NCBI RefSeq assembly: GCF_003573695.1
Contig: NC_039363.1
Location: 130,245,302-130,309,301 of the forward strand
Length of the DNA stretch: 64,000 nt
Direction: 5' to 3'
Source: Papaver somniferum
Taxonomy: Eukaryota; Streptophyta; Magnoliopsida; Ranunculales; Papaveraceae
Under the pieces are notes generated by a model. That model saw nothing but the letters and a program-made list of their open reading frames with translations. It was not told the DNA's origin and did not search any database. Made by a program: the position numbers and the translations under genes. How positions within the stretch are numbered: the first letter of the stretch is position 1; each line of letters begins with the position of its first letter. Of the stretch, positions 1-11,411 are shown in pieces.

Positions 1-2056
1 AAGTATGAAGGAAAGATATAATAGTTGTTTTATACAACTTTAGTATATAGAGTTACAAAGTATATTTTATCTATTGAAATTCGTAGATTCAATATAACAC
101 TATTTGGTAACTCGTTATTATTTAGTATGTTGAACTTTCAAATTGATTCCATACCTACAAAACTATGTTTACATAAATGAATTTAAGAAAGTAGACATAC
201 GAAAGTTGTTTCATAGTTTAAAGGAATCAAATGATTTATTCTATGATGGATCCCTTAAAAAATGATCTTTACTAGGACTGATCCTCAGGATATCTAGTAT
301 GACAGGTCTCTTACCAAAGGTCGCTACTAGGACCGGTCCCAAGGATCTCTACCGGAACCGGATTCTTAGTTTAACCAAGTTTGAGTTTTTGGTTTGTCTA
401 TTACTTTAGGGTTTTCAAAGATATCGAAAATGCATTTTGGTTGAAAAGGAAAGTTCATAAGATGTCGACATAATATATTTAAACATGTGCTAAAATCTTA
501 TTACTTAAGATTCAAGTATTTTCCTTGATACTCAAGGCAAGATCCCATAACCGAAATATTATAATCTTTAGATATTTGAATTTATATGCTTCTCATATCC
601 CAGAGGATAAGCATGTCCCTTGTTGTTATATTAGTAAAGCATATGTTGTATACTAGTTAATATTGGTTGTCGTCGAAAAGATATTTCGGCACATATGTTG
701 GACTATATGTTGGGGAAAAAAACAAAACAAAAAATATATATTTATTGCATATCTTTAAGATTTTCTGATTTAGTTATTCCTTGGTGTCTAAACATGCCTT
801 GGTCATTATAAATAGTAGATCTTGTATTCTTAAAAACTCATCCATTTGACACGCTACTTAACTGTTTATGTGGGAATCCCACTAGTAGTATTCTTGTAAT
901 ACTCATTCGAGAGGAGAGTATCCTAATCAGGTGCAATCTCTTATGTGCGATTCATTTAAAGACTATTATGAAGCTCTAGTAGTACCACTGGTGGGAACCT
1001 TGAAAGATCTAGTTTGTTTATTTAGTAGTATTTCTCTTCTTATATAAGGTCACTCGAACTAGTTCAAGGATCGGCGATTTCAGATCTTCTTTATTGCGTA
1101 TAGATCTGAAGACATGACTTTTGATCATCCATTGTTAATAGACTCCGTTCGGCGTATGATCAATCATTAGTGGAATCAAGTTTTATGTGCAGGTATTTTG
1201 AAAACTGAAGATTGAAGACCCGAAGATTTATTTTCAGTAACCAGATTTTTGCGACAACTTCGTGCACACTTGATTAATTGGGATACGATAAGTTGTTTAT
1301 CTCGAATAGACTTTTTAAAACATGTTTTATATATCGGTAATCTATCTAAGTGTATTTCTTTGAGATCTACGTTGATATTTTGTAAACTGAGATTATTTCG
1401 ATAATATTGATCTTAGTTGATCTGACTGAACAAAGGATTTTTTATATTGATAAAATTAAAGAACCTTTGTAGTCATCTTATTTTTATTAACTCGGTTGTC
1501 TTGGAGAATGATAGAGAGGTTACTGAAACAGATTAGTCTTTTACTGTTTCAGATTATGATACAAAGGAGTTGAGTTGCTTAAGTTTTCACATCAGGTGAA
1601 GCGACTTAAGATAGTAGACTCTATCTCAATATTTACGTGCGTAGACCATATTTGTTGTAGGCACAGGTATATTGAATAAAATGAGCAACTTGGAGTTATA
1701 TTACTTGGTCTTAACTATACAAAGTTGTAGTAGTCTTTGGGTAGCGGCTTAATTCAGAGAGTTTTCAAAACTGAACTAGGTCCCGAGGTTTTTATGTCTT
1801 GTAGTTTTCCTTTTCAACAAAATCTTGTTACGTACCTTTATTTTAATTTCCGCATTATAATTGTTGGTTTAGTTGTAATTAAAGCAATGACAATGTACAT
1901 TAATCAAACACTTGGTTTAATCCCATAAATTGGTTCGGATTCGAACTTACGTTATATACCAACTGTACATCGTGTTTGGATAAAGATTTACACAATGTGA
2001 GTTTGCATAAGTTGATATTGAAAAGATTTTGGTGTACTTGGTACCCTATCATTTCA
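1..2056 (+). mobile_element. Copia-type LTR relic, plus orientation
   Basis: The stretch near 1770-1860 carries a block typical of the 3' part of a plant copia LTR: a ccgaggttttt motif, then a ttttcc..caacaaaat block, then tttccgcattataattg. The same series of blocks occurs in reverse orientation near 3590-3690 in the minus-strand LTR, so the two are related but diverged. The end is set near 2056, where ttggtaccct...catttcaat matches the terminal block of the other LTR. No clear primer site follows; a degenerate tgagtatcat is the best candidate. The left end lies outside the window or is too diverged to see. The short ORF at 1737-1928 is part of the LTR and not a gene. Confidence 0.45.
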
Positions 2057-2638
2057 ATATTCATGAGTATCATTGGCAATCGCTTCTTCTAACTCCATAA
2101 TCTTTTCAGAAGCAACAAGGCTAAATTTTATGGTTCACACAGAGCTACACGAAGAAGGTGGAACGCTATACATAGAAGGAGGATCATCTCGTAGACGTTT
2201 AAATTTCAAGGCGTTTTACTCCAATCTCAACTCGAGCGACTTTATTTCCTTATAGACAAAGGTTTTTTCTCGAGAAGGATCCTTATTTGTGATCTCTTTC
2301 ATTAACCATAGTATTTTACTCCAATCTCTTTTTTTATCCTGATGACCTCAGAAGCCTGTATTCTTAGGTGCTTTAAAATTAAACACTTTCATTGTCCTTT
2401 CTACTTCTGAGTCAGAATCATCAGTAAGATAGTAGGGATAAAAATTATCAAAACTCGACAGTTTTATGGGAATAAGGTGTTCATTTACTTTTGAGAAGGA
2501 AAAATATCCAATCTCATTAATAGATTCCATAAACATAGCACTTTCAACAACTGGCGGTACATTGTTATAGGTAGAACTCTTGTCCATAGATTCAGATCGC
2601 TACAAACACAGACTTTTTAGGTCTAACGGTGTTTGCAT
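2057..2638 (-). mobile_element. Leader or gag-side remnant of the minus-strand copia element
   Basis: This is the sequence directly downstream (minus strand) of the primer site at 2639-2650, so it should be the leader and start of gag. One open frame (2587 down to 2348, 79 codons, starting MDKSSTYNNV) lies here, but I cannot match it to a gag domain. The segment stops after about 580 bases where the plus-oriented LTR relic begins, so the rest of the element is missing or moved. Confidence 0.3.
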
Positions 2639-2650
2639 GCTCTGATACCA
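2639..2650 (-). promoter_or_regulatory. Primer binding site for initiator tRNA-Met
   Basis: The minus strand reads TGGTATCAGAGC, the standard copia primer site complementary to the 3' end of initiator tRNA-Met. It lies two bases after the CA end of the LTR at 2653, which fixes both the boundary and the orientation of that LTR. Confidence 0.85.
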
Positions 2651-2675
2651 ATTGAAAAAAAAATGGTACCAACTA

Positions 2676-3043
2676 CAGTAGAACCTATCTATATTAATAC
2701 TTTTGGGCATCCACAAAATTATTAATATAGGGAGGTTATTAATATAGAGAGGTACCCATAGAAAATGTAAAAATTCAAGTTCAATGTATTTGTAGTTATA
2801 TTGATGTATATACATTTTTATATATACAAGTGCATGTATATATCTTGGAATTTGTAGTCCAAGAAGCTTGGAAGGTTTAAACATGCTCGAAAAGTTGGAA
2901 ATATTATGGCTTCAACAAGAAGATGTTTATGTTGATGAGATATTATGCATCCGCAAGTTAATAGATGATGTAGTAATCTAAAAAATTACTTCTTTTTCTC
3001 AAACAACTGTAGATACGTATTTTGTTCAATCATAAATTTGATG

Positions 3044-3082
<39 letters not shown>

Positions 3083-3249
3083 TCTTACTATTTAGAGGTA
3101 AATTCTTTAAGGAGGAACTGGAAAAAATCATTAATATTAAACTGGATAGGTTATTACTATTTCTCACTGGCCCAAGTTGGGACCATAAATTTTTATTAAT
3201 ATGTGGAGGTTATTAATATATAGATTATCAATATACAGAGGTTCTACTG
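2676..3249. mobile_element. Emigrant/pogo-type MITE
   Basis: A 574-bp element with terminal inverted repeats CAGTAGAACCT...AGGTTCTACTG flanked on both sides by the dinucleotide TA (2674-2675 and 3250-3251), as expected for pogo/Tc1-mariner insertions. Further tatattaata / tattaatat blocks extend the imperfect inverted repeats inward. It has no coding capacity and contains a pure TA microsatellite near 3050-3078. The family name rests on the terminal sequence recalled for Emigrant/Lemi1 elements. Confidence 0.75.
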
Positions 3250-3857
3250 TACACCACCAAATTTTTCTTTCGGAAACCTGTGTTGTCAAAACCTAATACA
3301 ATCACAAGTAGGTCAAAGCAAAGACCCTTGAATAAGAATATATACATAGTTTTTCTCGTTCTCTTCCACAATCAATAATGTATATACGAAAAGTACATGT
3401 ACCAGATTGTATAGAAGAGTTGGAGGATCTCAAAAATCAATATCCAAGGTCAATATAATTATATCCGAATTCTAACAAGTACAAAACTTGTAATTTATCT
3501 TTCAAAATACGAATTTAACAAAATCTTGATTTGATCTCTAATAATAAGGAGTTAAACTATATAGATTGATTAAGTACTACTCGTGTTATTCCTATGATAA
3601 AGATAAACAATATAATGCGGAAAAAGAAAAAATATAAGACACCATAATTTTGTTAAGGAGAAAAACTGCACTGACAGAAAACCCTCGGAACTTCGTCCAA
3701 CTTTGAACACCATACTGTGTTAAACCATTACAAACGTTAGCCTACTATTAAACTTTGAACTAGAATGTAACTGAGACGAATTAACCCTTCAAGCAATTCA
3801 GATACAGTCTTGTTCTTTACGTCTCTTAAATATCTCAAGATTCTATGCTCTTGATAT

Positions 3858-6246
3858 TGACAGGCCTTGAAAGGGTATAAAATTATGCGCAGAAAAACGG
3901 GGGCCTACAGTAATACCGCAAGTGCACGGTCGTCAGTTGTAGCTCGTGCAAGTACGGGTCGATCCACAGAGATCGGGTGTGTTTGGAGTTTTCTAGCTAA
4001 TTGGGTTCCTAAATTTGCTATTGTTGGGCTTTGGGTACCAATGGATTTTGGTAACCAATGGGTTATGATTGTGCTTTGGGCCTTTGAATGATTTTGAATT
4101 GGATTGAACTGAGCTTGGGCTCAGAAATGTGGACTATGGGCTTTGGTTTCAGTGAACTGATTTGAGCTTTGGGCTCAACAGTTCAACTGTGAATTGGGCT
4201 TAACAGTTCACTTTTGACTTGGGTTTGGTAGTGAACTAGGCTTTGGCCTTAACTGGGCTTCAGAGGCTTTTGGAAGTGAACTGAGCTTTGGGCTCAGCAG
4301 CAGCAGGCAGGAAAAGGAAGGCAGCAGCAGGAGCAAGAGCTGCAGCAGTTTGGCAGCAGCAACAGCAGCTGAGGCAGGAGGCAGCAGCAGGGGGAAGCAA
4401 AGCAGCACAAGTGCTGCAGCAGCAATTGCAGCAGTAGAAGAAAAAGGCAGCAATGCAGCAAGGGTTACAGCAGCAGTACTGCAGCTGCTCAAGCAGTGAA
4501 GAAAATGCAAAACAGAAAAGCAACAGAGTTGCAGGGCAGGGAAGAAACAACAAGGCAAAAGCAATACAAAACAAGAAAACAAAGCTAAACAGTTGAAGAT
4601 GGAATTGTGGATGAGAATGAAGTAGATTATGGATGGGAACTAGGGTTTGAATTCACTCTAACTTCTACTATGTATTCTCCTATAGAAAGTTAAACTCAAC
4701 TATGTTCTATTATTTCCAAAGCACTAATTGTCTTTCTACAGCATAACTAGTCAAAGGATTATGAATTCAGCTTGAGTTGCAGCTTATCAACAGCTCATGG
4801 ACCTAACTACAAAGTATACTTGGCATACATTGTGAAAGTGAGGTGATGATGAACTAAGTTCAAGTTTTTCCTAAACTTGTTTAGCCTTCTAATGCAATAT
4901 GATCAATGTACTACACAATAAGAAATTAGGGATTCATCAAGTCCCTAGCATGATGGTTTAGAACATGACAAACATTACACTAACATTACAGGGCAGTGAG
5001 CATAACAGTGAACAACATGGTGAACTAACATGACAACATTCATATAAACAGAGAATTAAAACCAAGAACAAGAACAAATGCAATTAAAAGTAAAAGTGCA
5101 ACTAACAGGAACAATTAAAATTAACAGGAGCATCACACATTAAACATTAACAGTGCAATTTAAAATTGGAATTAACCTAACCCAAATTGGGTGGAAACTT
5201 GGCTAGTCCAAGAACGAGTTTTAACAGTGATACCCAACCCTCAATTTATACCCAGACAATAAAATTAGGGTTTTCTTAAATTACACAAAATTTAACTTAC
5301 AAACTCCCAAAATCTGCTCGACCCATGCCTCCTCTAGTCCTTGATGCTCTTCCTCTGCTCCTATTGTCCCCTAATTTCGAGTTATTTTACTCACCCCAAA
5401 ACCTAGGGTTTCAGAGGTTGTGAGATGAAGAAAATAACTAGGCTAGGGATATGGGGGTGTTGTCGGTGAAGAGATAGTAGTGGCAGTGATGGAACTGGTG
5501 GTGGTGACGGAAGTGACAGCGGCAGAGAGGGGAGGTGGTGGAGTTGCAGAGCTCTGCAACTGTCGGGTGAAGAGAGATGAAGTTTTGGGGCGATGGGTTG
5601 TTTGGGTGGATAATAGGATTCGGTCGCTAGGGTGTGAAGCGGGAGCATCTGGTTCGATGTTTGGCGAGCTGAGCCGCTGGATATGGAGATGGTAGGTAGA
5701 TCGGACGGCTAAGAGAGAAGCAGTTTGTAGCGACCGTTGGATGTGGAACACAACGAAGTCAACGGTGCTAGATTAGGTTAGGTGCTGTAGTGTTGGGCGG
5801 AATCATCGGGATTTGATGCACAATGATGAGGTGACCGTTGGATGACAAGATGGATCCAATCTGACGGCTCTCATGGAAATGGGTATGGATAAAGGAAATG
5901 GATTTGGGTAAGGGTTTTGGGCCTTGGGTATGCCAAGCCCATATCTTCTTTAAGAACAATTCTTCCTTCTTGAGCCCATTCCTAGCTTTTTGGTCTTGTG
6001 CGCAACATTCTTCGCGGCTTCCTTGCGTAATTCCTCCCGGCTTTTCACTACTTTTCTGCTCTTTTTGCTCCGCACTTCATCCAGATTTTATTTGTTACCT
6101 AAAAATGCAAAATTAAGTAAGAAAAATATTTATTCTTGAAAACAATGAAAATACAGAATATGGGATAAAATGTAGAATTAATGCACAAAAGATGAGTTAA
6201 ATGCCAACAAAAATATATATAAATATGCACTATTTAGCACTCATCA
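3858..6246. mobile_element. Solo LTR of about 2.4 kb
   Basis: The insertion starts TGACAGGCC, ends CACTCATCA, and is flanked by a perfect 5-bp duplication gatat (3853-3857 and 6247-6251). The two ends do not repeat each other, so this is one LTR left by recombination and not a whole element. Near 3902-3975 it has a taccgcaagtgcacggtcg ... gtcgatccacagagat block that I recognise from long plant LTR and LARD-type sequences. It sits inside the older copia LTR, whose halves rejoin when it is removed. Orientation is not certain. Confidence 0.72.
4295..4580. repeat. CAG/GCA-rich low-complexity tract
   Basis: Imperfect gcagcag repeats with ggcagcaacagcag variants inside the solo LTR. They create long but meaningless open frames of Cys, Leu, Ala and Ser on the minus strand. 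Confidence 0.8.
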
Positions 6247-7881
6247 GATATTCCTTAGCTGACGTCCCTTACAGCCTACCAGTTGCTTCAACCTTAGTGA
6301 AGAATTTGATACCTATATGCCTCCAACAGATAACCTATTTGATTTCCCGTTGATATGTTTCAATCTTGGTTGGAAATCGGTTTATAGTAGACAAAGTCCA
6401 GCAAACCTCACGGATACGGAACACTTACAGTCTTATCAAACAGAAGCCTAAATCACTAACCACATCTCAAGAACAATCCAAACAAATCAAGAAAGAGTTT
6501 AGATATCTACCTTGAGGAATCACAAAATCTGAGACTAAGAGAACTTTTGTGATCTCTATTTATTTTTTCCTGATCTAAAGTTCATGAACTTCAATAACTA
6601 GTAGAAGAAGATCCCAAATACAAGAACTGTTAGGTAAAAAAATAGTCTGATAAGGATTCACGAATCCCTAAGTGAAGTATTCAAAGTCGTAACCTAGAAT
6701 CAGTTTCGTAAAGAAACCTTTGTTACAGATGAAGACTCTAGCTTTGAAACTAGGACATAAAAGTGCCAGGGATTAATAAATCATGTTGCAAGAGTCTCTT
6801 TATTTATAGATTTGTACAGCTACAGATAGATTTAAATTCAAGTTAAGGTTGGTGTAGATGAAATTCCTAGTTAGGAATTCATGTAAGCATGTGAAAATTC
6901 CACCTTGGAATCACACAAAAGAATATGCACTATGGTCCGAAGTTACGGAACTGTGCAAAATGATAGTCCATAGCTACTAAGTATGCCTTTGAACTTAGAA
7001 GCACTAGCAGTGTTCAATAACGCTCAATACTAAATAATAATCCATAAGCCCAAAACGAATTTGAGAATAAAGTTGTCTCAAAAGTATCTATGAGACTTGT
7101 AGCAAAAACAAACATAGTCATACAAATAGTTCGTGAACTTTTGGTATCTATGCAGATCGTCTAGTCAGGTTATAAGGGTATGAAAACCAGGTTTGCAAAC
7201 CACTGACAGTTCGCGAAGTCAAATCTATGCAAACTAGGTTTGCAAACCTACCCCCATTCCCGAACTCATATGTAAAGGGCATGTAAATCGGGTTTGCAAT
7301 TTCTACAATTCACGAAATTCATATTGACTTTGGTATGCATACCGGGTATGTGTATCTTGTACAAACAGTTATGAAATTCTCTCATAATTAATTTAGAAAA
7401 ATTCCCAATATCCATATACAGTATATGTTGTTGCTTGGGAAATTTCCAAATGATCAACGTGTAACAAAAAAATTTATGAACAATAAATTGTTTTAACTAA
7501 GATTGCTAAGGATCTACGAACATCCACTGCTAGAATCTTATTTCGAGAGTTAAACCAAGACAAGCTTGAATTAAACTTCTTCTTTACAGTGTTAAGTCTA
7601 CTAAAATCATACGATTACATCTCATAACACAAAATGGTAGATAGAAGTAATTAGGATATGTCAGTCTTCACATACCTTTTTATTAATGAAGTTCCCACAT
7701 AAGTCTTCGTTTGTTCTTCAATCTTCAATATTCGAGGTTTATTCAGTGATGTCTGATACTCGACTGTCATGCTTTAATCCTAGTCCGAGATTTGAATTTT
7801 GTAGATTAGTTATGCATCCAACATTGACAACAAGCTTTGAGATAGAAAAACTTGAGAGTTCGACCGAGCGATGCTCTAACA

Positions 7882-9006
7882 TATGTTGTGGTAATGCAAG
7901 CCAATTGAAGCCGAAATTTTCGTGAAACCGATGTTCATGCGGTAAGAACAATTATACAAATGTCCAAATTTAAAATTTCTTTGTGATCTTTAATAAACAA
8001 AATTTCATAAGTTACAAGAAAGATGTCTCCGACGAATTGGCTCATGTGCAAAACTAGGAAAGCTGGATTTCCAATACGAATGTTGTTATAATATTTTAAA
8101 AGTGTTGCCTAAATAGTATCCACTCTTTTTATATGTTCTTAATTAAATTAAGGTTTAATTTTTTAATTCTTAGTTAGATATAAGTCTAAGTACCGATAAA
8201 TTAAAATTAGAAGTTTAATTTTCAATTTTACTTCTTGTTTTAATAAGTTTGAGTTTTCGAACTAATTTACAGTATTGAGCCTTTTCTTACAAGATATAAA
8301 CATACACGATAAAAACCTAAATAAAATATTTCAAATAAAAAGCTCGGTATCTTTTACCTCATGTATACCTTACTTCCAATCGACATTTTCTTGATAATAT
8401 TTTTCTTGGTTGTTGTGACCAGTACAAAGATTAACTTTTAAGTTTTCTCTATCTGGATTTTCCTTGCCTTGAAATTTTTGTTACCTTTTAGCTGAATATT
8501 TGACTTAGTTAATATCCAAAACTTTTGAAAATTTTATTTAATTTCTTTTTTGTGATTGTTATTTATTTATAACCATCCCATATCTTGTGAATAACTGCTT
8601 CAAGTATTATTCTGGAAAAAAATCAAGTTGAGTTATAATTTCTACTATTTGAATTTTTTTTGGTATTAACTTTTTTGTGTGTTGATAAAAAAGAAAGAAC
8701 GAAAAAAAAGACGAAGAAAAAGGATTTTGTGTAAAAATGAGATTTAAAATTTACATATTTATAGATAGTAGAGAAAGTTATGTTGGTGATAGAGTCTCCA
8801 CCAAGTGATGAACTCTCCACATCCGGTGATAGAGTCTAGGTCTAGTCTCTGTCGCTCAATTCATTCGAGTTTGCCAAACCACCTGTCATGGTGTCACGAC
8901 TTAAAAACGCCTCTTTAAATTTTCTCGAGCCAGTAACCGGTAACACAATGGTTCTATGCGCAATTCTATGAGCCGCAAGTGCTTCAGCCTTATAAGTCTG
9001 CACTAC
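7882..9006. other. AT-rich unassigned spacer with a short minus-strand open frame
   Basis: No gene is recognised. The minus strand from about 9000 to 8840 is open for some 55 codons with protein-like composition, and directly upstream (across the inserted retrotransposon, at 18097) the sequence reads ttgtttgcacttgg, so an exon cut by the insertion is possible. I see no family signature. The last five bases, actac (9002-9006), are the target duplication of the element that follows. Confidence 0.35.
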
Positions 9007-10114
9007 TGATGAGCACGCAAGTGTGACGCATTTTCACCCATAACTACATTCGCTATGACTAATTTAATCACTAATAATCTTGTTTTAAGTCTTTTTAAGG
9101 AAATAAGCTCTTTTGGAAAAATAGCTCGAAAAAGTGTTAAAGACAACTAGAGGAACTGATAAATGCACCCATCATTTCAGATACGGGCACCCAACAAATG
9201 GATAGAGGCACCCTCTTCTTCTTCATTTGAAACAGATTCACATAATTTATGGGAGATCTCAAAGATTTAAGGAAAAGATATCTTCTTGCCTATTATACAG
9301 GAAGTTTTCATATCTTGAAGTTAAAAGAGATAATATATTGATGAGTTTGTTTTTATTGAAAAGGAGAAAGAAAATCTGTAGTTTTATTTATAAATAAAAA
9401 AAAAGATAATATCCCCAGGATTTTATTCTAGCAAATAGAGGAAGATGTGTGATAAATGGAGAAAAAAATTATTCCTGAGATATTTTTCATTAAAGAGAAG
9501 ATCTGGTGGACTTATGGAAGAATATTTTGAAAAGATGTTTGAGTAATGGGTTGTTGTGTATAAATAGGGTGCTAATAGGACCAAACAGGTATCCGGAGAG
9601 GGGGGAGTTTTGGAAGAGCAAAATAGTTGCGTTTAATTTTTCTCCATTTTCACCATCGTAAACACTTTTTGAGCAATAAAATGATCTTTTAAGAGTGTCT
9701 ACAACATGATGAGCTAGACCCCTACACTGGGTCGACGGAGGAATCCGAATTTCACACATGGGTAAATTTATTTTATTTACTATATGACTTTTGCACTAAT
9801 TAAAATAGAATTATGATTTGAATTAATTAGTTATTATTTTATTTGATGGGTCATGCTTGCTTAAATGTTTGATGTCCCATGCTTACGATTTATAACTAAT
9901 ATTTTGAGAATCTACTTTGGCAAAATAAGAGTCGATGCTATTTTTATTGAGCGATAATTGTTGAGAATGAATAATTGAGCCTTATGCTATGAATTCGGTG
10001 GAATCCTAGTCCCAGTAGCTCTCTTTTATTATTTTCGTTAAATCTTTAAATTTAGTCTTCACAAGTCTTAGAGTTCGAATCCTATTTACAACAACGACAA
10101 TAAAAATCTCACCA
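9007..10114 (+). repeat. 5' LTR of the element at 9007-18091
   Basis: Opens TGATGAGCACGCAAG and ends AATCTCACCA. It holds a promoter-like TATAAATA at 9559-9566, repeated in the 3' LTR near 11962. It keeps a single tatttttat where the 3' LTR carries the Mutator-like insertion, so it serves as the empty-site control. Confidence 0.9.
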
Positions 10115-10117
10115 TTT

Positions 10118-10135
10118 TGGCGCCGCCGACGCGGA
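10118..10135 (+). promoter_or_regulatory. Primer binding site, tRNA-Asp type
   Basis: TGGCGCCGCCGACGCGG starts three bases after the LTR end. Plant Ty3/gypsy elements primed by tRNA-Asp have TGGCGCCGTTGCCGGGG; this site matches the first eight bases of that and then diverges at several positions. Confidence 0.65.
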
Positions 10136-10240
10136 TTTGTTTTTAGATTAATTTTTAGGTTTATTTTTTTATTTTGTACAGTATTTTCAAAAAAAAAATT
10201 TCTTTTTTATGCGTTTATTTTTGTATTTTTTTAAGACATT

Positions 10241-11062
10241 TTGAGGATGATGACTTCTTCTGGGTATACGTCATCTAAGATGACGTTGGCGGAATATAAG
10301 CGTAGAAAGCCAAATTATCAGGAAACCTCGTCTGAGATGACGCTTGCTGAATATAAGTGTAGGCAACGGTATGGAGTTTTTGATCCACATGTGGTAAGTG
10401 AAGAATCTCCTCTAGAGATATATGAGAAGTATTATAAACACACACCACTTAGTTTGGACTTAAGATTGAGAATTCTGGAATGTAAAAAATTATATGATGA
10501 TGATGATCAGTCTTGTAGTGACTCTCTGGTCGAGACAGAATTTGTAGATGACCCTGTGAATGATTGTGTAGATGATTTGTCTAATTTATTAGGAGAATCT
10601 ATCTCGCAAGATCTTTCACCTGATTTAGAGGTTGTTTATAGTCCCCTAGACTTCCAAAAGTTACCTAATTTAGAGTTAGAATTATGTGCTTCAAAATTTT
10701 TGTTGGAATGCTTTCCATCCAAATACCCAAAGGACGTCCCTGTTTCTGATACCGTGCATGAGCCTATTGACAATTTCCCTGTCCCAATAGTATCCCTATA
10801 TTATGTGCTATACTCACTTCCATGTGAAGTAAAAATTAGGTTTGGGGGTAATCCTCTATTTCAGACAGTTTCAATGTCACCATATTTTCATAGCATAATT
10901 GTGAAGTTGTCGTTTGTAAATACTGTATTTTGGGTTGATCCCCAAATTTTCAGGCTGTTAATCTTTGGGGATCCATTTCTGTACATTCCAGTAGGTATAT
11001 TTATTTTATTTTTACTTTGGTTTACTTTTTGCATTTCCCATCTTAATATTTGCGTTGGATGA
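10241..11062 (+). CDS. Uncharacterised ORF carried by the non-autonomous LTR element
   Basis: A 273-codon frame that fills most of the short internal region between the two LTRs. The start used is the first ATG of the frame. The N-terminus holds a tandem 18-19 residue repeat (TSSKMTLAEYK / TSSEMTLAEYK, residues about 10-45), followed by an acidic middle part (DDDDQS, FVDDPVND) and a C-terminal part rich in aromatic residues with a possible membrane-like stretch at the very end (IFILFLLWF). No zinc knuckle, protease, reverse transcriptase or integrase motif is visible. It is followed at once by attgaggacaat and agtgtgggggag, sequences typical of the 3' end of plant LTR elements. It is probably specific to this retroelement family. 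Function is unknown; it may be an accessory protein or a gag-like relic. Confidence 0.55.
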   Translation: MRMMTSSGYTSSKMTLAEYKRRKPNYQETSSEMTLAEYKCRQRYGVFDPHVVSEESPLEIYEKYYKHTPLSLDLRLRILECKKLYDDDDQSCSDSLVETEFVDDPVNDCVDDLSNLLGESISQDLSPDLEVVYSPLDFQKLPNLELELCASKFLLECFPSKYPKDVPVSDTVHEPIDNFPVPIVSLYYVLYSLPCEVKIRFGGNPLFQTVSMSPYFHSIIVKLSFVNTVFWVDPQIFRLLIFGDPFLYIPVGIFILFLLWFTFCISHLNICVG

Positions 11063-11091
11063 CTCAATTACATTGAGGACAATATAATGTT

Positions 11092-11411
11092 TAAGTGTGG
11101 GGGAGAGGTTAACTTTTTACTTTATTTTTTCAGGAAATTCCTTGCAAATCATGACCAGCTGTGTAGCGGGTCTAAAAAAAAATTAAAAAAAATTATTATT
11201 ATGATTGTTAGGGTTATGACCAGCTGTGTAGCGGGTCTTTTTCTTTTTTCTTGCATGTTATGACCAGCTGTTGAGCGGGTCCAAAAAAAAAGTTAATATG
11301 ACCAGCTGTGTAGCGGGTCTCATTCTTTCTATCTTATTATATGACCAGCTGTGTAGCGGGTCAATTTTCTGTTTTGCTCGAGGACTAGCAAAATGTAAGT
11401 GTGGGGGAATT
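11092..11411 (+). promoter_or_regulatory. Duplicated polypurine tract region
   Basis: Two agtgtgggggag/aa tracts occur, near 11094 and 11398. The second ends exactly at the 3' LTR start (11412) and is the functional polypurine tract by position. The first is an unused twin about 300 bases upstream. The five direct repeats listed separately lie between them. Confidence 0.75.
11151..11362 (+). repeat. Five direct copies of a 22-bp motif before the 3' LTR
   Basis: Copies start at 11151, 11216, 11260, 11298 and 11341, each beginning atgaccagctg and ending gcgggtc. Copy three has ttgagcggg instead of tgtagcggg; the others are identical. Spacers are A/T-rich and of unequal length (65, 44, 38 and 43 bp between starts). 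Each copy contains the palindrome cagctg and is bounded by gacc...ggtc. Confidence 0.9.

Larger units (their letters stand above)
2653..7881 (-). mobile_element. Copia-type LTR, minus strand, split by two later insertions
   Basis: On the minus strand the LTR opens TGTTAGAGCATCGCTCGG at 7881 and ends CA at 2653, just before a tRNA-Met primer site. It is interrupted by a MITE (2676-3249) and by a solo LTR (3858-6246). Removing both insertions with their target duplications leaves about 2.26 kb, long but possible for a copia LTR. A TATA-like tctataaataaagag lies near 6815-6800 on the minus strand, and the ccgagg / aacaaaat / ttccgcattat series marks its 3' half near 3690-3590. The matching second LTR is not in the window. 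Confidence 0.72.

Noticed and set aside
4208..4582. Two long overlapping minus-strand frames rich in Cys, Leu, Ala and Ser
   Set aside because: They are produced by the CAG-type low-complexity tract inside the solo LTR and have no domain.
5403..5959. Several overlapping frames of 63-102 codons on both strands
   Set aside because: Pro/Ser-rich frames inside the solo LTR with no sustained coding signal on either strand.
11151..11362. Regularly repeated 22-bp motif that could suggest a CRISPR-like array
   Set aside because: Spacers are A/T homopolymer-like, unequal and short, the setting is an LTR element in a plant genome, and no related genes exist.
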